Positions 48,735 through 57,681 of a stretch of DNA of 64,000 bases are shown piece after piece (position 1 is the stretch's first letter; each line of letters begins with the position of its first letter). The stretch lies in NCBI RefSeq assembly GCF_024129355.1, contig NZ_JAMXXP010000014.1:1-64000 (forward strand). Reading direction: 5' to 3'. Under the pieces are notes generated by a model. The model did not search any database. It worked only from the letters and a program-made list of their open reading frames with translations, and was not told the DNA's origin. Both the position numbers and the translations under genes were made by a program. Source of the stretch: Acinetobacter lwoffii. Lineage in GTDB: Bacteria; Pseudomonadota; Gammaproteobacteria; Pseudomonadales; Moraxellaceae.

Positions 48735-49293
48735 TAATATCCAGCAATTGGGGGAATTCGGCAAAACCATCAGCCTTGTTAAAATGTCCAGCTTTTTTGA
48801 TCTCAAAAATTTGTGCATTCAGGCTATGTGCTAAACGCAAGGAAATCGGTGCAGGCACATAGGGATCATTACTGGAGATCAGCATCACCGCACGTTTATA
48901 GCTATAGGGTAAGTTTTTCAAATCGAGCCGGACGGCCTGCAGTATTTTATTCAGTTCTGACCAGGCCACCAAGGGCGTATCAAAGGCCGAGACCAGAATA
49001 ATGCCGCCGATCTTGCGTTGCTGCTGAATATAATGTTCCTGTAAAAAGTTTAAAACACTGACGCAACTCAGGCCATGTGCAACTAAAAAGGTATGTTCAT
49101 CCATCTGCGGAATGTGCAGTTTCAGATTCTGCTGCCACTCTTCTAAATCAGGCTGAAAAGGGTTGGCCAGCATAATCCGCTTGGACTCAAAACCGGCATT
49201 TTTAAGCTGGCGACTCAGCCAAGGATACCAGTGATCATTGGAGGTCGCCTGATAATCCGGCACGATATAGACTTTCTTTATTATATTTTTCAT
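48688..49293 (-). CDS. RBBP9/YdeN-like alpha/beta hydrolase with a degenerate active site
   Basis: The 201-residue protein has the RBBP9/YdeN fold and is a diverged paralogue of the next gene upstream (shared [12 protein letters not shown] segment, GHF near the end). In the paralogue the nucleophile motif is AHSLG; here it reads AHGLS, with Gly at the nucleophile position (residue 74) and Ser at 76. The oxyanion-loop HGY is PDY here. The Asp (SSNDPYVP) and His (AGHFN) of the triad remain. It may be inactive as a hydrolase or use Ser76. It overlaps the coaX 3' end by 47 bp on the opposite strand. Confidence 0.8.
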   Translation of the reverse strand: MKNIIKKVYIVPDYQATSNDHWYPWLSRQLKNAGFESKRIMLANPFQPDLEEWQQNLKLHIPQMDEHTFLVAHGLSCVSVLNFLQEHYIQQQRKIGGIILVSAFDTPLVAWSELNKILQAVRLDLKNLPYSYKRAVMLISSNDPYVPAPISLRLAHSLNAQIFEIKKAGHFNKADGFAEFPQLLDIIKQCLANELQNAAGL

Positions 49294-49437
49294 AGTGATT
49301 TACTTATTATCATTGAACGCAAATTGCGTCGACAAAAAATAAGTTTTAACCAGTCTGGAGATGGAATTCAAGTCTCTTTTTGAACGCCATCTCATGTTAA
49401 ATTTTAAAATTTAGCGAATACAATAACATGCCTAAAT

Positions 49438-50004
49438 TTAACATTTAATCAGATACGGCTCGATCACTTTCCAGAGCTCCGGCAGATCAGTACAACCTTG
49501 AGAATCAATAAAATGCCCATGATGCTTGGCATTCACCACAATTGCATCCAGACTGTCTGCCTGTTGCAGACTAAATTCAGGCGCAACCCGATCATCGCCT
49601 TCAGAGTAGATCACCACACGCTCTGCAATCTGCTGTTTCAGCAAATCGAAATCGATATTAGAGGCATCAATAAAAGGGTTCACTTCATCCAGACGACCCA
49701 GCCGGCCATTAAATCCTGCGATCAGTACCAGTTGCTGAATCTTCTGCTGTTTTAATTCTCTGGATAAGTAATGCAATGCGGCCACAGTCCCCAAACTATG
49801 TGCGATAAAGATACTGTCCTCGTCAATTGCATCAATCTGTTCACGCATTTGCTGATCCCAGGTGTCCAGTGTCGGTGTAGTTGATGGATCCAGCCGGAGG
49901 ACTTTTAAACTGACATTTTCCTGTTGGGCTTTTTCCTGAATCCATGGGTACCAGTTTTCTTCCGGGCTTGCAGTATAACCATGTACGACAATTACTTGGT
50001 TCAT
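49438..50004 (-). CDS. RBBP9/YdeN-family alpha/beta hydrolase
   Basis: The 188-residue protein has the full set of motifs: HGYTASPEENWYPW at the N-terminus, nucleophile Ser70 in IAHSLGTVAA, Asp in SEGDDRVAP and His in KHHGHFID. Members are small serine hydrolases with poorly known substrates. It lies 144 bp upstream of its degenerate paralogue on the same strand. Confidence 0.87.
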   Translation of the reverse strand: MNQVIVVHGYTASPEENWYPWIQEKAQQENVSLKVLRLDPSTTPTLDTWDQQMREQIDAIDEDSIFIAHSLGTVAALHYLSRELKQQKIQQLVLIAGFNGRLGRLDEVNPFIDASNIDFDLLKQQIAERVVIYSEGDDRVAPEFSLQQADSLDAIVVNAKHHGHFIDSQGCTDLPELWKVIEPYLIKC

Positions 50005-50121
50005 TTGAAATTTCTCTTTATTTTGTGCTCATGCTCCTGAGTCTGCCTGATCGGATTTTTATTTTGGGTAAGTAAATGTTGTTTTGTTTAAACCGGTTTG
50101 ACTATTTATTCGCAATAAAAA

Positions 50122-50140
50122 AAGGCGCATATTGCGCCTT
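50122..50140. terminator. Intrinsic terminator after ffh
   Basis: AAGGCGCA and TGCGCCTT form an 8-bp stem with a TAT loop, flanked by A- and T-runs. It lies 16 bp after the ffh stop. Confidence 0.92.
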
Positions 50141-50155
50141 TTTTTAAAATAAAAC

Positions 50156-51562
50156 TTATTTCTTGTCGTTGCCGCCGAACAATGGACCCATACCACCGCC
50201 GCCACCAAACTGTTTCTGCAAACCGCCAAATGACTTCATCATTTTTGCCATACCGGATGGATTGGCAAATTTTTTCATCATCTTGGCCATTTGGGCATGT
50301 TGCTTGATCAGCTTGTTGACTTCTGCCACTTCCATACCACAACCTGCTGCGATACGTTTTTTACGGCTTGGGTTCATCAAGTCTGGATTACGGCGCTCTT
50401 TCAGGGTCATCGACTGGATAATCGCTTCCATTTTCTTGACCTGCTTTTCAGGATTGGCTTGCGCCAACGCATCTTGCAGACCGGCATTGCTCATGCCAGG
50501 AAGTTTGTCCAGGAAGCCCATCATGCCGCCCATCTTGTTCATCTGCTCAAACTGCATCAGCATGTCTTCAAAGTTGAAGCTGCCGCCTTTTTGCAGTTTT
50601 TTCGCCATTTTTTCGGCTTTTTCTTTGTCGACCTTGCGTTCAAGTTCTTCGACCAAAGAAAGTACATCACCCATACCGAGAATACGCTGTGCAACACGCT
50701 CAGGATGGAATGGCTCCAAGGCATCGAGTTTCTCACCCATACCCAAGAATTTGATTGGCTTGCCGGTAATCGCGCGTACTGAAAGCGCTGCACCACCGCG
50801 CGCATCACCATCAGTTTTGGTCAGGATCACACCAGTTAAAGGCAAGGCATCATTAAATGCTTTGGCGGTGTTTGCCGCATCCTGACCGGTCATGGCATCG
50901 ACCACGAACAGGGTTTCAGTCGGGTTAATCGCTGCATGCAGCTCTTTGATTTCACCCATCATGTCATCATCGATATGCAAACGACCTGCCGTATCGACAA
51001 TCAGCACATCGGCAAACTGGATTTTTGCCTGTTCAATCGCGCGATTCACAATCGTAATCGGTTTTTCGTCTGCGCTAGATTCCAGGAAAATCGCACCGAC
51101 TTCACCCGCGACAGTCTGTAGCTGTTTGATCGCAGCCGGACGATACACATCGGCAGAGACCATCGCGACTTTTTTCTTTTGACGTTCTTGTAAGAAGCGT
51201 GCAAGTTTCGCTGCAGTTGTTGTTTTACCTGCACCCTGCAGGCCTGCCAGCAGGACAACCACAGGTGGTTTTGCAGTGAGGTCGAGGCTTTCATTGGCCT
51301 CGCCCATCATTTTGGTCAATTCGTCATGAACGATTTTGACAAAAGCCTGCCCAGGAGATAACTGAGTCATCACTTCCTGGCCTAATGCTTCTTCCTTAAC
51401 TTTCGCGATGAATTCACGAGTTACAGGTAACGCAACATCGGCCTCAAGAAGCGCCATACGCACTTCACGTAACGTATCTTTAATATTGTCTTCGGTTAGC
51501 TGCCCTGAGCCAGTAACATTTCTTAAACTCTGCGTGAGTCGTTCTGTTAAGGTATCAAACAT
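50156..51562 (-). CDS. ffh: Signal recognition particle protein Ffh
   Basis: Ffh binds 4.5S RNA and signal sequences and, with FtsY, targets proteins to the inner membrane. The 468-residue GTPase has an N domain, G motifs GLQGAGKTTTAAKLA, DTAGRL and TKTDGDARGG, and a Met-rich M domain (about 300-440). The C-terminus ends in a Gly-rich stretch (FGGGGGMGPLFGG). It is divergent from the YpjD-like gene. Confidence 0.97.
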   Translation of the reverse strand: MFDTLTERLTQSLRNVTGSGQLTEDNIKDTLREVRMALLEADVALPVTREFIAKVKEEALGQEVMTQLSPGQAFVKIVHDELTKMMGEANESLDLTAKPPVVVLLAGLQGAGKTTTAAKLARFLQERQKKKVAMVSADVYRPAAIKQLQTVAGEVGAIFLESSADEKPITIVNRAIEQAKIQFADVLIVDTAGRLHIDDDMMGEIKELHAAINPTETLFVVDAMTGQDAANTAKAFNDALPLTGVILTKTDGDARGGAALSVRAITGKPIKFLGMGEKLDALEPFHPERVAQRILGMGDVLSLVEELERKVDKEKAEKMAKKLQKGGSFNFEDMLMQFEQMNKMGGMMGFLDKLPGMSNAGLQDALAQANPEKQVKKMEAIIQSMTLKERRNPDLMNPSRKKRIAAGCGMEVAEVNKLIKQHAQMAKMMKKFANPSGMAKMMKSFGGLQKQFGGGGGMGPLFGGNDKK

Positions 51563-51700
51563 TGCAAAATCCGCTTAAAATAGCCATGAGCAAAAAATTG
51601 TTTCTTAAAATAGAAAATTTATGCATAGAATGCTATAGGATACTGTAGTTCGCAGCGAATTTATATAAATGAATATTCATCACCCTTAAAAAGGTTTGAC

Positions 51701-52510
51701 ATGGTTAGCCTCCCCTTGGTTTATACGATCTTAGCATTAGTCGCTTACACCGCTTCCTTCTGGTATCTGTTCATTCATTTAATGTCTAAACGTGCTCCTA
51801 ATCAATGGTTTGTCTCGCTAACCGCACTGCTTGGACTGGGCTTGCATGCGCTGGTTTTATATGGCGATATGCATACCCCGCTGGGCATCAATTATGATGT
51901 CTTTGCCCTGTTTTCCTTTACCTCTGGTCTGATGCTGTTACTCAGCATTATTTACAGTACTTATCGTCCAATTATTGCCCTGAACCTGATCGGGATTCCG
52001 GTGGCTGCGACCGGATTAATTCTTGGCTTTGCGTTTACTCAGCCTGCAAAAATCATCACACAAAACTCTTTGGGTCTGGATATTCATATTATCCTGTCTT
52101 TGTCTGCTTATGCGGTATTGCTCATGGCGACTATTCAGGCCGTAATTTTACGCTTTCAGGATCGTGAGCTGAAAAAGAAGCAAAAACGCCGCGTTTGGGT
52201 CAGTTTGCTACCCTCTTATCAAGACATGGAATCATTGCTGTTTGATATGCTGATGACCGGTTTTGTTTTACTTACCCTCGCTTTGGGCTTTGGCTTTTTT
52301 ACTATCGACAATTTCTTTGCTCAGCATCTGGCACATAAAACGGCGTTCAGTATCATTTCCTGGCTTGTTTACGGTTCACTATTAATTGGACACTGGAAGT
52401 TTGGCTGGCGTGGCCAAAAAGCTGTGCGCTTTACCCTACTCGGTTTTGGCTTGCTGGCACTGGGTTTTATTGGTTCTAAATTTGTGCTGGAAATGATTCT
52501 AGGGCGATAA
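51701..52510 (+). CDS. CcsA/YpjD-like cytochrome-c-assembly family membrane protein
   Basis: A 269-residue inner-membrane protein with about eight helices of the CcmC/CcsA/HemX superfamily; it resembles E. coli YpjD, which is also encoded next to ffh. Histidines lie in LGLHALVLYGD, LDIHIILSLSAY, LAHKTAFSIISW and LIGHWKFGW, consistent with haem ligation in the superfamily. Its role is not established, though haem handling is plausible. It is the only gene in its transcription unit visible here. Confidence 0.85.
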   Translation: MVSLPLVYTILALVAYTASFWYLFIHLMSKRAPNQWFVSLTALLGLGLHALVLYGDMHTPLGINYDVFALFSFTSGLMLLLSIIYSTYRPIIALNLIGIPVAATGLILGFAFTQPAKIITQNSLGLDIHIILSLSAYAVLLMATIQAVILRFQDRELKKKQKRRVWVSLLPSYQDMESLLFDMLMTGFVLLTLALGFGFFTIDNFFAQHLAHKTAFSIISWLVYGSLLIGHWKFGWRGQKAVRFTLLGFGLLALGFIGSKFVLEMILGR

Positions 52511-52570
52511 TTCTGAGCCGTGAATATTCAATTCATTGTTCAATAAACAGATTCTAGCTCTAATATTTTT

Positions 52571-53332
52571 TTAAACGATTATACGCCCCGCACGCACTGA
52601 TAATGGCCAGCGAATGACTCTGGGCAATTCTGGATCTTCCCATTCTGGCAATAAGGCATCTGCCAGTACATTTAATGGATTATGTCCGAGTGCTTGAGTT
52701 GCTGCTTTCACGGCTGACCAAGTACTCATATAACCAATTAACTGATAAAAATTCCATTCAACCTGCAATACCGGTGGCTGAGTCGCAATTTCCTGAAATG
52801 GAAATGGTAAATTTTTATATCCTTCATCTACATGGCGACGTTCAGGTGGCCAGTACGGTGCAAGCGTGACTTCATAAAAATGCTTAAAATAATGATTCAG
52901 ATGGGGCTCATCCACACTGAATACGCCATAGCTAATTAAAGCCAGAATGGCATTGGGTTTAGCAATCCGGCGAACTTCTGCGTAAAATTTTTCCAGATCG
53001 AGCCAATGCGCTGCTTGAGCCACCGAAATCAGATCAACACTCTGGTCAGCACACGGAATCTTTTCAGCGAGTGCCTGACCATACTGAATTTTTGGATGCG
53101 GTTTGGCTTGGGCAAGCTGTTCAGCACTCGCATCAATAGCAAGCACCTGATCAAAGTAATTCGCCAAAACTTCTGAAAGCTGTCCAGAACCACAGCCGAC
53201 ATCTACAGCCAATTTAGTACCTGGTGACAGCTCTGCCAATAGCTTTCCCAATGCATCCGGATAATGCGGACGAAACAAAGCATAGTCCTGTGACTGCTGG
53301 GAGAAATGATCTTTAAATTCCCTATTTTCCAT
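52571..53332 (-). CDS. Class I SAM-dependent methyltransferase
   Basis: The 253-residue protein has the SAM-binding motif I AVDVGCGSGQLSEVL (about residues 42-56), an acidic motif II VLAIDAS and motif DLISVAQAAHWLD, as in the Methyltransf_11 group. It resembles trans-aconitate-methyltransferase-like and yeast Crg1-like proteins that methylate small carboxylic acids. The substrate is unknown. It converges with the YpjD-like gene and is followed by the paa region without obvious linkage. Confidence 0.87.
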   Translation of the reverse strand: MENREFKDHFSQQSQDYALFRPHYPDALGKLLAELSPGTKLAVDVGCGSGQLSEVLANYFDQVLAIDASAEQLAQAKPHPKIQYGQALAEKIPCADQSVDLISVAQAAHWLDLEKFYAEVRRIAKPNAILALISYGVFSVDEPHLNHYFKHFYEVTLAPYWPPERRHVDEGYKNLPFPFQEIATQPPVLQVEWNFYQLIGYMSTWSAVKAATQALGHNPLNVLADALLPEWEDPELPRVIRWPLSVRAGRIIV

Positions 53333-53463
53333 ATATATGCTTTCCAGACCAGTTTTATTTCAGTCTAAATAGACGGTCAGGGAATGCAGTTGGAATTTGG
53401 TTTCAGTTACTTCCTGTTTTTAAAATGCAGAATTCATCTATTTAATAGAATCATGTTCTTAAC

Positions 53464-54072
53464 TTAGTCATTCAAGCTATTCTGCTTGATCTGATAATCT
53501 GCCTTAAACGCTTTGTAACTGAGCCGGTCTTTGGAGACTTCTGTTAAAGGACTGACCTCCTGCATTGAGGAAAGACAGCGCTCTGTCAGCTGAATATATT
53601 CTTGTGTCCCTTTGCTTTTCCAAGCAATTTCTTTGGTGTCCAGGGGACGGATGACCCGTGCTGGACTACCGAGTACCAATGAATTTTCCGGAATTTGGGC
53701 CTTGGCTTTAACCGTACTATTAGCACCAACAATGGTATTTTCACCAATCTCGGCTTCATCAAGAATCACGCTGTTCATGCCGACCAGTACATTTTTACGA
53801 ATGATACAGCCATGTAAAATCGCGCCGTGTCCGATATGGCCATACTCTTCGACCAGCGTGACGCTACCGGGAAAGCCATGGATGGTACAGGAATCTTGAA
53901 CATTGGCATTTTTCTGGATGTGAATCCCGCCGAAGTCGGCTCTTAAAGTAGCGAAAGGCCCGATATATACGCCCTCTTCAATCACTACATCCCCGATCAG
54001 AACGGCTTGCGGATGCACATAAGCGTGAGGGCTGACCACAGGAATCACCCCATCAATGGCATAACACGGCAT
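53464..54072 (-). CDS. paaY: Phenylacetate pathway hexapeptide thioesterase PaaY
   Basis: PaaY is a left-handed beta-helix protein of the gamma-carbonic-anhydrase family that hydrolyses dead-end CoA esters of the phenylacetate pathway. The 202-residue protein has hexapeptide repeats through residues 15-130 (GDVVIEEGVYIGPFATLRAD) and histidines in SCTIHGFPG, YGHIGHGAILHG that fit the metal site. It is the distal gene of the paa operon, 31 bp after paaX. Confidence 0.9.
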   Translation of the reverse strand: MPCYAIDGVIPVVSPHAYVHPQAVLIGDVVIEEGVYIGPFATLRADFGGIHIQKNANVQDSCTIHGFPGSVTLVEEYGHIGHGAILHGCIIRKNVLVGMNSVILDEAEIGENTIVGANSTVKAKAQIPENSLVLGSPARVIRPLDTKEIAWKSKGTQEYIQLTERCLSSMQEVSPLTEVSKDRLSYKAFKADYQIKQNSLND

Positions 54073-54103
54073 TATTTTATTCCTTTAAAAATGCAGAATT
54101 AGA

Positions 54104-55042
54104 TTAGCTAACGGCTTCCAGTCGCAAACCGCCAAAACGTTTATAAAATTGTGGATGTACCGGCGGCATCGAACCTTCCGAAGTTCGGGCGATCTCCATA
54201 AAGAACTCATCCCCTGCCGCAACCACCGTTTGATATAAATTACTGCTCAGATTACGGGCATTCAGGGAAAGCCAGTTGGATGGCAATAATTCAAAAGGCA
54301 GATTCGGATCTTTTAATAAAATCCGGCGGAATTGATGAATCAGCAAAATACGCAACTGAAAGGCCTGAACCGGATCCAGCTCATCTTCCTGTTCCACCAG
54401 ATGAAAGAATTCCCGGAAATCCGCAATAAATTTTTCATAGCGCTGATGCAGTTCCTGCACCGGCCAGTTGGTGGCAACCATGCGTTTCACGGTTGGATAG
54501 GATTCCTGCCAGAGCTGCAAGGTTTCGGCCTTAAACACCACGACTTGGTCGGTCATTTTCAGGTTCAGCAGCAGGTTTTGCAGTTTCTGGTGATCACAGC
54601 CCGGATAGGCCATGACATTAGTGGCGATATTGGCAAAGCCCAGCCATTCCAGTTCTTTTTTCAGAACCAGTTTATTTTCCAGTTCCACTGAACTGAGCAG
54701 CACCAGATCCCACTTCTGATCCCATTCGGTATGCTGAAAACTGTAAATTTTTTGATCCGCCATAATAAAACGCTGGCGGCTGCTTTCGGTTACGCGATAA
54801 TAACTGGTGCGACCAATTTTCTCAGACATCAGCCAGCCATTTTGGACCAGACGAAATACGGCAGTCCGTACCGATCGTTCATTAAATCCGAAGACATCCA
54901 TGAGCTGAATTAGACTGGCCAGACTGATAATGCCACCCCGGTGAAAAATACAGTCACCAAAGATGGTCATGATTAATGAGGTTCCGCTGAGTGCTTCAGT
55001 TTGAATAAAGTCATCAATTATTTGTTTTAATTTCGGATTCAT
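54104..55042 (-). CDS. paaX: Phenylacetate-responsive repressor PaaX
   Basis: PaaX is a GntR-like winged-helix repressor of the paa operon; phenylacetyl-CoA releases it from DNA. The 312-residue protein has the family start with SLIMTIFGDCIFHRGG and the helix-turn-helix with GFNERSVRTAVFRLVQNGWL (about residues 53-72), followed by the effector domain. It lies directly after paaK. The target operator is expected upstream of the operon, outside this window. Confidence 0.95.
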   Translation of the reverse strand: MNPKLKQIIDDFIQTEALSGTSLIMTIFGDCIFHRGGIISLASLIQLMDVFGFNERSVRTAVFRLVQNGWLMSEKIGRTSYYRVTESSRQRFIMADQKIYSFQHTEWDQKWDLVLLSSVELENKLVLKKELEWLGFANIATNVMAYPGCDHQKLQNLLLNLKMTDQVVVFKAETLQLWQESYPTVKRMVATNWPVQELHQRYEKFIADFREFFHLVEQEDELDPVQAFQLRILLIHQFRRILLKDPNLPFELLPSNWLSLNARNLSSNLYQTVVAAGDEFFMEIARTSEGSMPPVHPQFYKRFGGLRLEAVS

Positions 55043-55105
55043 TGCGTTTAACTTTACCTTATAGAAACTGGATGATAGACCATTTGGCTATCATCCAATA
55101 GTACT

Positions 55106-56398
55106 TCATGCAGACTTGCGGATATCAAACACGCGCTGTGCCTTGCCTTCAGAGCGTGGCAGACTCCCTTCAGGCAACACTTCGACACTTACGGTGATTC
55201 CGACCATGGTTTTAATCTGGCTTTTCAGCTGAGTTGCCAACTGGTGCGCCATAATGTCACTGCTATCTTTACGCATTTCGGTACGGATATGCAATGTATC
55301 CAGATGTCCCTGTTTGCAAATCTGGATCTGATAGTTCGGAATCAGTTGCTGGATCTGTAAAATCTGCTCTTCAATCTGTGATGGGAAGACATTGACCCCA
55401 CGAATAATCATCATGTCATCACTACGGCCGACAATCTTGTCCATACGGCGCATGGTGCGTGCCGTGCCTGGCAATAAACGGGTCAGGTCACGGGTACGGT
55501 AACGGATTACCGGCATGCCTTCTTTAGTAATGGTGGTAAAGACCAGTTCACCCAGTTCGCCATCTGGCAGCACTTCGCCAGTTTCCGGATGGATAATTTC
55601 AGGATAGAAATGATCTTCCCAGATGGTTGGGCCATCTTTAGATTCCAGACATTCCATCGCCACGCCCGGTCCCATGACTTCTGACAGACCATAAATATCT
55701 AGGGCATCAATGCCCAGACGCTCTTCAATTTCCTTGCGCATTTCATTGGTCCATGGCTCTGCACCAAAGACGCCGGTTTTAATCGAACAGTTTTTGGCTG
55801 TGCCAAATTTCTTCTCAAGCGCTTCAATAATGTTCAGGCAGTAAGATGGCGTGACCATCAGTGCTGTCGGTTTAAAGTCATGAATCAGTTGCGCCTGTTT
55901 ATCGGTTTGTCCGCCAGACATTGGAATCACGGTTGCACCCAAGCGTTCAACGCCATAATGCGCGCCTAAACCACCGGTAAACAGACCATAACCGTAAGAC
56001 ACCTGGATGATATCTTTGCTGCTCAAGCCGGCTGCACGCAGGGAACGCGCCACCACGTCTGACCAGACATTAATATCATTTTGGGTATAACCCACTACGG
56101 TCGGCTGACCGGTGGTGCCAGAAGATGCGTGCACACGTACAATCTGTTCCTGTGGAACAGCGAACATACCAAACGGATAGTTATCGCGTAAATCCTGTTT
56201 GGTGGTAAACGGGAATTTCGCCAGGTCTTCCAGTGAGTTAAAATCGTCTGGATGCACGCCAGCATCATCGAATTTCTTTTTATAAACCGGACTGTTCTGA
56301 TAAGCATGTTGCAACGTCTTTTTCATACGCTGTAGCTGAACACTGCGTAACTCATCAACTGATACTTTTTCAATTTTTTCCATTGCATTGTTATTCAT
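55106..56398 (-). CDS. paaK: Phenylacetate-CoA ligase
   Basis: PaaK activates phenylacetate to phenylacetyl-CoA with ATP, the entry step. The 430-residue ANL enzyme has the AMP-binding motif SSGTTGQPTVVGYT, the YGLSEVMGPGVA motif, and the hinge YRTRDLTRLLPG. AGGAG lies 8 bases before the ATG. It lies between paaJ and paaX. Confidence 0.95.
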   Translation of the reverse strand: MNNNAMEKIEKVSVDELRSVQLQRMKKTLQHAYQNSPVYKKKFDDAGVHPDDFNSLEDLAKFPFTTKQDLRDNYPFGMFAVPQEQIVRVHASSGTTGQPTVVGYTQNDINVWSDVVARSLRAAGLSSKDIIQVSYGYGLFTGGLGAHYGVERLGATVIPMSGGQTDKQAQLIHDFKPTALMVTPSYCLNIIEALEKKFGTAKNCSIKTGVFGAEPWTNEMRKEIEERLGIDALDIYGLSEVMGPGVAMECLESKDGPTIWEDHFYPEIIHPETGEVLPDGELGELVFTTITKEGMPVIRYRTRDLTRLLPGTARTMRRMDKIVGRSDDMMIIRGVNVFPSQIEEQILQIQQLIPNYQIQICKQGHLDTLHIRTEMRKDSSDIMAHQLATQLKSQIKTMVGITVSVEVLPEGSLPRSEGKAQRVFDIRKSA

Positions 56399-56458
56399 AT
56401 TCTTACTCCTGACGCAGTCTTCCTGACCACGGTTTAATTCATTGATTGAATGATGTGT

Positions 56459-57670
56459 TTAATCCATATTTTCTAAAACCAGTGCAACACCTTGACCAAC
56501 ACCCACACACATGGTGCAGAGTGCATATTTACCATTACGACGTTTTAATTCTTTCATGGCGGTAATCACCAAACGGGTGCCACTCATACCCAGCGGATGA
56601 CCCAAGGCGATGGCACCGCCATTCGGGTTGATTCTGGAATCATCGTCTTGCAAGCCGAGTTCACGGATCACAGCCAGCGATTGCGCTGCAAATGCTTCAT
56701 TCAGCTCGATCACATCCATCTGCTCCAGACTCAGGCCAGTTTGTTTCAAGACTTTATGTACTGCTGACACCGGCCCAATGCCCATATATTTGGCTTCCAC
56801 ACCGGCACTGGCCATTCCAATCACTTTAGCTTTCGGGCGCAAACCATACTGCTCAGCAAACTGCTGATTGCCGAGTAATACGCAAGCCGCCCCGTCATTA
56901 ACACCCGAAGCATTGCCAGCGGTGACTGAGCCGCCTTCTTTACGAAATGGGGTTTTTAAGGCGGCCAGATTATCCAGCGTCGTCTCTGCGCGCGGATGCT
57001 CATCTTGGGAAATGGTCAGAGTGCTTTTCTTCGGACCTTTAACCTCGACTGGCAGAATTTCTTCGGCAAAAATACCCTTCTGCTGGGCTACTGCGGTTTT
57101 CTGTTGGCTGTGATAGGCAAACAGGTCCTGGTCTGCACGGCTAATCTGATACTTTTCAGCGACGTTTTCGGCCGTTTCCGGCATGCTGTCAACGCCAAAC
57201 TGTGCTTTAAATTTTGGGTTGATAAAACGCCAGCCAATGGTGGTGTCATAAATTTCAAGGGTACGGCTAAAGGCAGTCGTAGGTTTGGATTGCACGAAAG
57301 GCGCTCGGCTCATGGATTCTACGCCACCCGCCAAAACAAATTGTGCTTCACCCGATTTGATGGCACGGGCTCCCAGTCCAATGGCATCCAGACCTGAAGC
57401 ACATAAGCGGTTCACGGTGAGCGCTGGAACAGATTCAGGCAACCCTGCGAGTAAAGCAGCCATACGCGCCACGTTGCGGTTATCTTCACCGGCCTGATTG
57501 GCACAGCCCAAGATCACTTCATCCAGTTCTGCCCATGGCAAGGCAGGATGCTGATCTTTCAGATATTGAATCGGTAGCGCTGCCAGATCATCAGCACGAA
57601 TGCTGCTCAGTCCACCGGCATAGCGTCCGATCGAGGTGCGAATTCCATCAAAAATATAAACCTGTTCCAT
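56459..57670 (-). CDS. paaJ: 3-oxoadipyl-CoA / 3-oxo-5,6-dehydrosuberyl-CoA thiolase
   Basis: PaaJ carries out the thiolytic cleavages that give acetyl-CoA and succinyl-CoA in the lower phenylacetate pathway. The 403-residue thiolase has the acyl-accepting Cys in [12 protein letters not shown] (residue about 91), His in GHPLGMSG, and the second Cys in CVGVGQG. It is closely related to PcaF of the beta-ketoadipate pathway; the position inside the paa operon decides the name. Confidence 0.93.
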   Translation of the reverse strand: MEQVYIFDGIRTSIGRYAGGLSSIRADDLAALPIQYLKDQHPALPWAELDEVILGCANQAGEDNRNVARMAALLAGLPESVPALTVNRLCASGLDAIGLGARAIKSGEAQFVLAGGVESMSRAPFVQSKPTTAFSRTLEIYDTTIGWRFINPKFKAQFGVDSMPETAENVAEKYQISRADQDLFAYHSQQKTAVAQQKGIFAEEILPVEVKGPKKSTLTISQDEHPRAETTLDNLAALKTPFRKEGGSVTAGNASGVNDGAACVLLGNQQFAEQYGLRPKAKVIGMASAGVEAKYMGIGPVSAVHKVLKQTGLSLEQMDVIELNEAFAAQSLAVIRELGLQDDDSRINPNGGAIALGHPLGMSGTRLVITAMKELKRRNGKYALCTMCVGVGQGVALVLENMD

Positions 57671-57681
57671 GATTCTTCCTT

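Noticed and set aside
50163..50885. Plus-strand open frame of 240 codons opposite ffh
   Set aside because: Its Ser/Pro/Ile-rich translation is the complement of conserved Ffh codons; no ribosome-binding site or domain supports it.
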